64,000 nucleotides of DNA from Pseudophaeomoniella oleicola (lineage: Eukaryota; Ascomycota; Eurotiomycetes; Phaeomoniellales; Phaeomoniellaceae): positions 1-64,000 of the forward strand of contig QWDQ01000065.1 of NCBI GenBank assembly GCA_003868215.1, given 5' to 3'. A model generated the notes under the pieces. It searched no databases. It had not been told where the DNA came from and saw only the letters and a list, made by a program, of their open reading frames with translations. Below, in pieces: positions 58,532-64,000 of this stretch (positions within the stretch are counted from its first letter, which is position 1; every line of letters starts with the position of its first letter). The translations under genes were made by a program, and so were the position numbers.

Positions 58532-59547
58532 ATGTCATCCAAATCTTCCCTCAGTTATGAAGACCGTGCAAAATCGCACACCAGCCCATTGGCCAGGAAA
58601 CTATTCATCATTGCTGCCACGAAGAAAACCAATGTCACTGTTTCGGCAGATGTTTCAACAACAAAAGAGTTGTTAGACTTGGCAGACTGTAAGTGCTTAA
58701 TCATGGAACCTCGCGTTGTGTATTCTGCTGTCAGGAGTCACTGTGTCTATATCGCTTCGACTATCTCCAACCCACATTGATACCACATCTCCTCTTGCCT
58801 CAGACACGCCTTTTGCACCTAACCCTTGATTATAAAAGCTTGAAACCAATCTGACGCACATTATCGACAGCTCTAGGACCATATATAGCGGTTCTCAAAA
58901 CCCATATAGATATCCTCTCCGACTTCAGTGATGAGACAATCAAAGGCTTAGTGAATTTATCCCGCAAGCATAATTTCTTGCTGTTTGAAGACCGCAAATT
59001 TGTGGACATTGGGAATACTGTCCAGAAACAGTATCACGGAGGGGCGCTGAGGATCTCGGAATGGGCTCATATCATCAACGCGGCTATTCTAGCTGGCGGG
59101 GGTATTATTGAAGCCCTCGGTCAGTCCATTGAGAAGGGCAACTTTGGAGGACCGGATGAGCGAGCGATTCTTATTCTGGCTGAAATGACGAGTAAAGGCT
59201 CCTTGGCTGTGGGCGAGTATACGCGAGCATCCGTGGAGTTGGCTCAGAAACATCCGCGAGTAGTCATGGGCTTTGTGTCAACTCGGGAATTGTCATCTAT
59301 TGAGACTGGCATGAAATCGACCGATGATGAGGACTTTGTGATCTTCACCACAGGTGTGAATGTAGCCAGCAAGGGGGATGCTCTTGGGCAACAATACCAG
59401 ACTCCTGAATCAGCCATTGCTGGGGGAGCTGATTTCATCATTGCAGGAAGAGGCATCTACGCTTCGCCTGATCCTATTGCAGCAGTCAAGACTTACCAAG
59501 AGAAAGGCTGGGGAGCGTATTTGGCACGTGTCACAACCACTCCTTGA
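58532..59547 (+). CDS. pyrG: Orotidine-5'-phosphate decarboxylase
   Basis: Exons 58532-58688 and 58871-59547 (182-bp intron) give 277 residues from [14 protein letters not shown]. It converts orotidine monophosphate to UMP, the last step of de novo pyrimidine synthesis. The catalytic signature [13 protein letters not shown] is intact (Val where Ala is common). [36 protein letters not shown] and the phosphate-binding [11 protein letters not shown] follow. The insert with the intron at the first third of the gene is the usual position in filamentous ascomycetes. The yeast name is URA3. Confidence 0.97.
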
Positions 59548-61373
59548 GCTGAAGAAAATGCCAGTATGCGAGATGGGCGTTCTTCGACCTCTATCCATAA
59601 GCATGGAAGCGGATGACAGGAGTCGATATGCATCTTCGCGGCAGTGCACTGTTTCTGACCGACGTATGGAGTTTATACCCTGAACGTACTTTTCTTCTTT
59701 GCTTCTCTGTAGGCATTAAAGGTTCGCCATGAGGACATGGGATGACGCAGTGAAAGTGGAAACTTGGCGTTCGGAGAGAAGGAGATATGAACAACCGATG
59801 CGCGATATGCTTAGATCTCGACACAGAAGCCCGTTGACGGCCCGAGACATATACCACGTCCACCGAAGAAGCAGAACGATTGGGAGGAAACAAAACGCTT
59901 AGGACAAGTTGCAACAGATCATATAGATGTGGTCCTCTCTGCCGGTGAGAATCTCATTTGACTACTACGTAGACCCAGACGGAAGCCGATACAATCATGG
60001 CACAGGCCGGCACTATAAAATGATATCCAGGGGCTCGGTGGAGATCAAGATACTGTACTACGTAGTATGTACTATGTTGATGAACCCAGTTATCAGATTA
60101 ATACAGTACTACGTAGTACGCAATAAAACCAAGATTCATGCTATTTTGAGGAGGTACTTGCAAGCAATGATGATGGCGTATTGTTTGCATGTTGTTTTGT
60201 TGTCTTGACGGGGGTAACGATCCTGACCCAAACAGGAAAGGTGTCGACGCGTGCTGTTTTTGGCATTGTTTTGATGACCCACTTGACCTTGGCCGTCGTC
60301 GCTCCTTATTCGCGCAAGTGACGGGGAAGCGTGGAACAGCGTCAACATCTTACCCAGAAGAGATAGAGAAAGTTGATTTTGGACCCAATCCCCTCCTTGA
60401 GTTATCTCTTTCGCTCTCCTCTCCTGTCACTACGTTTTGCCTGGCTGCCATTGCCTGTCCATAGTAACTAGCCGACCTGATCCCATGCTACTGCTACTGC
60501 TACCTTCTGCCTAACGACACTACCCTCAACCCAAATCCCAACCCTGGAGCCTGACCAAGAAAGAGAAAGAGGGAGAAAAAAAAAAGTGAACGAATTATTA
60601 ATTATCTAGTTGCAGTTCATGCGCCAAAGAGATTACACCACGCATCCCTGCTGGATCCGAATTGATACCCTAAGCGAACAATCAGTGCAATCATCCTTAC
60701 TCGACTCATCTTCTTCCTTCACCAAACTTGTTGCTGTGCTGGTTGAAACATCCAAGCAACCTCTCAACGATCATCGCGCCTTCCATAAACAGATCGACAG
60801 AGCATACCCAACCCCAACCTGACACGAGACACCATCATCATCTTGACCACGCTCGCCCCCCCTCATTGACTCTTCCGGCACGCGCCTTCCCTTCTTACCG
60901 ATCTTCATTCCCAAGATTACACGACCGCAACCCTTACAGCCTCACCCTTCGACTCGCTTCGATTTCTATCTTCACGCCATTGCGAACCTTCTCTCTTGGA
61001 AAGCACTTTTTCTGTTTGGTAGACACGCGCAGCCACGAAGAGCATCCACTCATCTGTCGTTCCGACCAACCACGGTTTGAAACACATCACCTACGATTGT
61101 CGAGACCTGTCATTACAACATTTGACTCCGATTCCACTTGCGACGGTTCAGTACAAATCGAGCCAGAGCTTATACATGGAGAAAGGACGCGATAACTGCT
61201 TCTGAAGTCACTTCAGCGCGCTTTTCTGCGCATCCTCTCAACGACCATAAATTCCGAATCCGTAAATCGAACAGACATTTGCCTCAGACCCTGCAATTTT
61301 GAGTGACGCGGGGGTATCCTTAGGGACTTACTATCACGGTTCGGAGCATTTGCGGAAGAGTGCTGGAGATTTG
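59548..61373. other. Intergenic region and wee1 leader
   Basis: pyrG 3' flank, then a stretch with three TACTACGTAG-type palindromes (59,962; 60,055-60,068; 60,106-60,119), then pyrimidine-rich sequence (60,400-61,200) likely to be the wee1 promoter and long leader. A 9-codon upstream frame starts at ATGGAGAAAGG (~61,176). An AG at 61322-61323 before an in-frame conserved-looking stretch suggests an unseen upstream wee1 exon. Confidence 0.45.
60106..60119. repeat. 14-bp perfect palindrome GTACTACGTAGTAC
   Basis: Exact palindrome, with a one-base-different copy 38 bp upstream (60055-60068) and a shorter core near 59,962. Confidence 0.85.
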
Positions 61374-64000
61374 ATGCCCTCCATGGTCGCAACTTTCTCA
61401 CCGCATCGCGATGGAGGCGGTACACTGCAAATGCATTCACCGACACATATGCACCATATGGATGCATTGGCGGAGCTGAGGCGGTCCTTGTCGAGGTCAC
61501 CGTCCAAGAACTCGGACTTCCGCTCATACGCCTCCCGATCGCACTCTCCATCGCCTCGAAATTTGCCCTTCTCGCCATCACCACTGTCACCTCGTCGTTC
61601 AACCTCTGATAATTTATTGCAACTCTCAACAACTCCCGGTCAGTCCCCACTGGCAATCCCTTTCCCACCGAGCGCAAAGATCCATCGACCCATGACACGC
61701 AGAAGTGTACAGTCATTGAGCGCACTCCGTACAAGGACCTCACCAAAGAGCCCAAACAAGAGGGTACTGGCAGAATCGTCAAATAGGGTAAATGCTGGTT
61801 CTGTACCATTTCTATCCCGTGCGTCATTTGATAAAGATGGAACGATATTGGAGACGCAGTCAGCCAACACGGACAAAGAAAATGAGAGTATACAGGATCA
61901 GCTCGAGGAGCCTCCAAAACCTGCTTTAAAACGCCGGAGTGGTAACTTCGCAGACATGATTGCTTCATCAAGCCCTTTGAAGCGCAGCGATGGTATCATG
62001 AACCTGGACCAAGCCAGCCAAGGCAGCCCATCTGCAAAGCGGAGGAGTCTTCATGGTGCAAGCTTTGGTCCAGATTTCAATGTCTTTGATATGGATACGA
62101 AGAACGAAGAAGAGTCACAGATTGAGAACCAAGGTTCGGCGGAAGATGTCGACCTGGGTCCATTTGCGCCTGGCAGCCTCTCCTCCCACTATTCGACGAT
62201 CCCACGCAGATCTTCTTCACTGAGGAAGTCAACCTTGCAACAGCGGCAACATGAAAGGCCATCTTTGTTCAGAAGTCGACATTCTGGAGAACTGGCAGGG
62301 CCATCTCTAACTCTGACGGCGTCCAGCAACCCCAAATCGAAGCCGCGGATGTCGTTGGATAACCACTTTGCTCCTCCTGCTCGAGATAGTCCCTTCTCCC
62401 AAGGTGTCCTGCCAAATGCATCGATTCATATTGTCAGCTCACAGGCAGGCTGCCAGCATGTGCCCCACCCTCTGTCGAGAACACTGACTCAATCGTCGTC
62501 GAGTTCAAGCATGGCAGAAGACTCACCTACCCATGAGCCTATTCACAAATTCGAGAGACCAAGGGCACTATTAGATTTCTCCAAGTCTTTGCCTATTGGA
62601 GCTTCGAGACCAACGGAATTGCAAGCGAGCCAACCCAGCTCCCAGGGCTCCTTTGCAACCCCTGCCAGCTACAAGTTTGCGAAACCATTGCCTGCAGCTT
62701 TCATGTCCACTGGGTTGATTTCGAAGAAGAACCGCAATGTTGAGGAGCCTCATGGGGGACTACCGAAAGCTCATATGCCAGATACGCCATGCAAACGAGC
62801 TAGTCTTCACCTAACAGATGTAGTGGACCCAAAAGTTGAAGGAGGTGCACGGCCTAAGGAGATAAGGCAGTCTTGGGGAGCACCATCAACGCCAAACATC
62901 TTTGGGCCAAAACCAGGTCAGTATTCTTATCCACCCGGAACGAGCTTGTTCAGCAATCCCGCTCGTCAACCTCTTGAAAGGCGGACGAGCTTTGTCAGTA
63001 TTGATGGCGACGACAAAACCCGGTCATCTCAATCTCCAACGGCGCGCCCAGCAAGTCGATCAACAACTGAAGACTTTCCACCAACCCCAACGAAGCGTAA
63101 CTTTTCGCAGAGCTTGAACGGCGCGCAAGGTCGACAGATGTATAATGCAGAGGGGAGCGCTTCCAGAGTGACTCCAACCGCCAGATTCTCGAGCAGTAAG
63201 TCGAATTCTATTAGCTCTTCTCCACACAGTGTTGGTGAGGACAGCGACAGTGTGATGGGAGACTCCCCATCCACCGGCCTGAGCCTCAAGTCTTCGCTAA
63301 ATGCTATCATCGCCCCTGCCTCTTTCACCAAGTCGAGGCTGTTGAAGAACTTCAATACTTCGACTCCGATGTCAGAGAAGGCTGCAGTGGTACCTTTTCT
63401 TACTATTTCCACGTCTGGTCCCGATGCTAAAGTTCTCTGCCTGTCTACAGCAAGCCCTCACGCCACCCGCCACGAATTCCACTCCCCTCATACGCCTCAA
63501 GAACATTTGGTACCTCCTGACCCAAGCGGTCTTTCCATCTCGGCACACAATGAAACGCATCGTTTCCATAGTTCCGCTCTACCAGCTACTCCAACAGCAT
63601 CTCGAGAATACTTTCCGAATTTCAGCAATCGTTCTAGTCTTCCAGCGACTGGGGCAGTTGCCGCCGAGCTTGATGAGTCATTGACATCAAGATTTGAGAA
63701 AGTCGAGCTCGTCGGATCTGGCGAGTTCTCTCAAGTCTACAGAGTCGCAAAGCAACCAGAATACTCCCCCTTTCACCCAGTTTTCTCCCTCTCTGCAAGT
63801 CGTTCGTCGTCACAAGCTTCTCTGCCAGAAAGGGTATGGGCGGTCAAAAAATCAAGGTATCCTTATGCTGGTGTGAAGGATCGTCAGAAGAAGATCCACG
63901 AGGTCGATGTCCTAAAAGCTTTGGGTCACAGTGACCATATTGTGTCGTTCGTCGATAGCTGGGAAGACCATAATCACCTTTACATCCAGACCGAGTTTTG
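61374..64000 (+). CDS. wee1: Mitosis-inhibiting protein kinase Wee1 (partial, runs off the window)
   Basis: One open frame of 875 codons from ATG 61374 to the window end, with no stop. The long N-terminus is Ser/Pro/Arg-rich with many Cdk-type SP/TP sites and the fungal Wee1 hallmark MPDTPCKRA. The kinase domain starts near 63,690 with FEKVELVGSGEFSQVYRV and includes WAVKKSRYPYAG, HEVDVLKALGHSDHIVSFVDSWED and LYIQTEF; the catalytic loop lies beyond the window. Wee1 (AnkA in Aspergillus) phosphorylates Cdk1 Tyr15 and delays mitosis. In-frame codons with good quality upstream (TYYHGSEHLRKSAGDL) back to an AG at 61323 suggest a further 5' exon, so the true start is uncertain. Confidence 0.93.
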   Translation, partial: MPSMVATFSPHRDGGGTLQMHSPTHMHHMDALAELRRSLSRSPSKNSDFRSYASRSHSPSPRNLPFSPSPLSPRRSTSDNLLQLSTTPGQSPLAIPFPPSAKIHRPMTRRSVQSLSALRTRTSPKSPNKRVLAESSNRVNAGSVPFLSRASFDKDGTILETQSANTDKENESIQDQLEEPPKPALKRRSGNFADMIASSSPLKRSDGIMNLDQASQGSPSAKRRSLHGASFGPDFNVFDMDTKNEEESQIENQGSAEDVDLGPFAPGSLSSHYSTIPRRSSSLRKSTLQQRQHERPSLFRSRHSGELAGPSLTLTASSNPKSKPRMSLDNHFAPPARDSPFSQGVLPNASIHIVSSQAGCQHVPHPLSRTLTQSSSSSSMAEDSPTHEPIHKFERPRALLDFSKSLPIGASRPTELQASQPSSQGSFATPASYKFAKPLPAAFMSTGLISKKNRNVEEPHGGLPKAHMPDTPCKRASLHLTDVVDPKVEGGARPKEIRQSWGAPSTPNIFGPKPGQYSYPPGTSLFSNPARQPLERRTSFVSIDGDDKTRSSQSPTARPASRSTTEDFPPTPTKRNFSQSLNGAQGRQMYNAEGSASRVTPTARFSSSKSNSISSSPHSVGEDSDSVMGDSPSTGLSLKSSLNAIIAPASFTKSRLLKNFNTSTPMSEKAAVVPFLTISTSGPDAKVLCLSTASPHATRHEFHSPHTPQEHLVPPDPSGLSISAHNETHRFHSSALPATPTASREYFPNFSNRSSLPATGAVAAELDESLTSRFEKVELVGSGEFSQVYRVAKQPEYSPFHPVFSLSASRSSSQASLPERVWAVKKSRYPYAGVKDRQKKIHEVDVLKALGHSDHIVSFVDSWEDHNHLYIQTEF

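Noticed and set aside
63390-63450. Possible intron in wee1 (GTACCT...CTACAG)
   Set aside because: Its 61-bp length would shift the frame and destroy the kinase domain downstream.

Overview
The window is nuclear DNA of a filamentous ascomycete (Pezizomycotina). The evidence is gene content (septation kinase SidB, NimA, Wee1 with a long N-terminal tail, a Gna1 with an extended N-terminus, two Zn2Cys6 regulators, a BIM1-like GPI protein), dense short introns (mostly 46-120 bp, GTAAGT/GTATGT donors, CTAAC/CTGAC branch sites) and intergenic stretches rich in TACCTA/TACGTA words. I cannot fix the class or species from the sequence alone. I recognise no tRNA, rRNA or CRISPR array.

Layout. 1-0.35 kb: an AT-rich element with inverted repeats at its ends. 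1.25-4.13 kb (-): Flc/TRP-like membrane protein. 6.7-7.4 kb (-): GNAT acetyltransferase. 8.0-9.8 kb (+): membrane-anchored histidine acid phosphatase. 10.4-11.3 kb (+): glucosamine-6-phosphate N-acetyltransferase. 12.1-18.6 kb (+): two cell-cycle kinases in tandem, SidB/Dbf2 and NimA. 19.4-21.4 kb: two small unknown proteins. 22.8-26.3 kb: a C6 transcription factor whose last exon overlaps a small antisense gene. 29.0-30.8 kb: cupin and flavin-nucleotide-binding oxidase-like protein, convergent. 31.2-33.6 kb (-): second C6 regulator. 35.1-36.1 kb (+): NAC beta subunit. 36.9-38.0 kb (-): acyl-protein thioesterase with a 12-nt micro-exon.

38.4-44.2 kb: the most interesting block, a copper-acquisition cluster of BIM1/X325-type GPI copper protein, Ctr copper transporter and a metalloreductase. 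The last two are divergent from one promoter. The reductase has a Met-rich N-terminus like that of the transporter and a Cys-rich insert in its NADPH half. An 11-bp word containing TTGCTCA lies in both promoter regions.

44.5-48.9 kb: type II haloacid dehalogenase, GFA-type zinc enzyme and a KANL3/Tex30-type hydrolase, all (-). 49.4-56.7 kb (-): SMC5 (DNA repair) and Vac7 (vacuolar PI(3,5)P2 control). 58.5-59.5 kb (+): orotidine-5'-phosphate decarboxylase (pyrG/URA3). 61.4 kb to the end (+): N-terminal two thirds of the mitosis inhibitor Wee1, cut by the window edge.

Exon structures were read by eye from donor/acceptor signals and checked by codon phase; every spliced gene listed closes in frame. 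Long frames antisense to these exons were treated as shadows.
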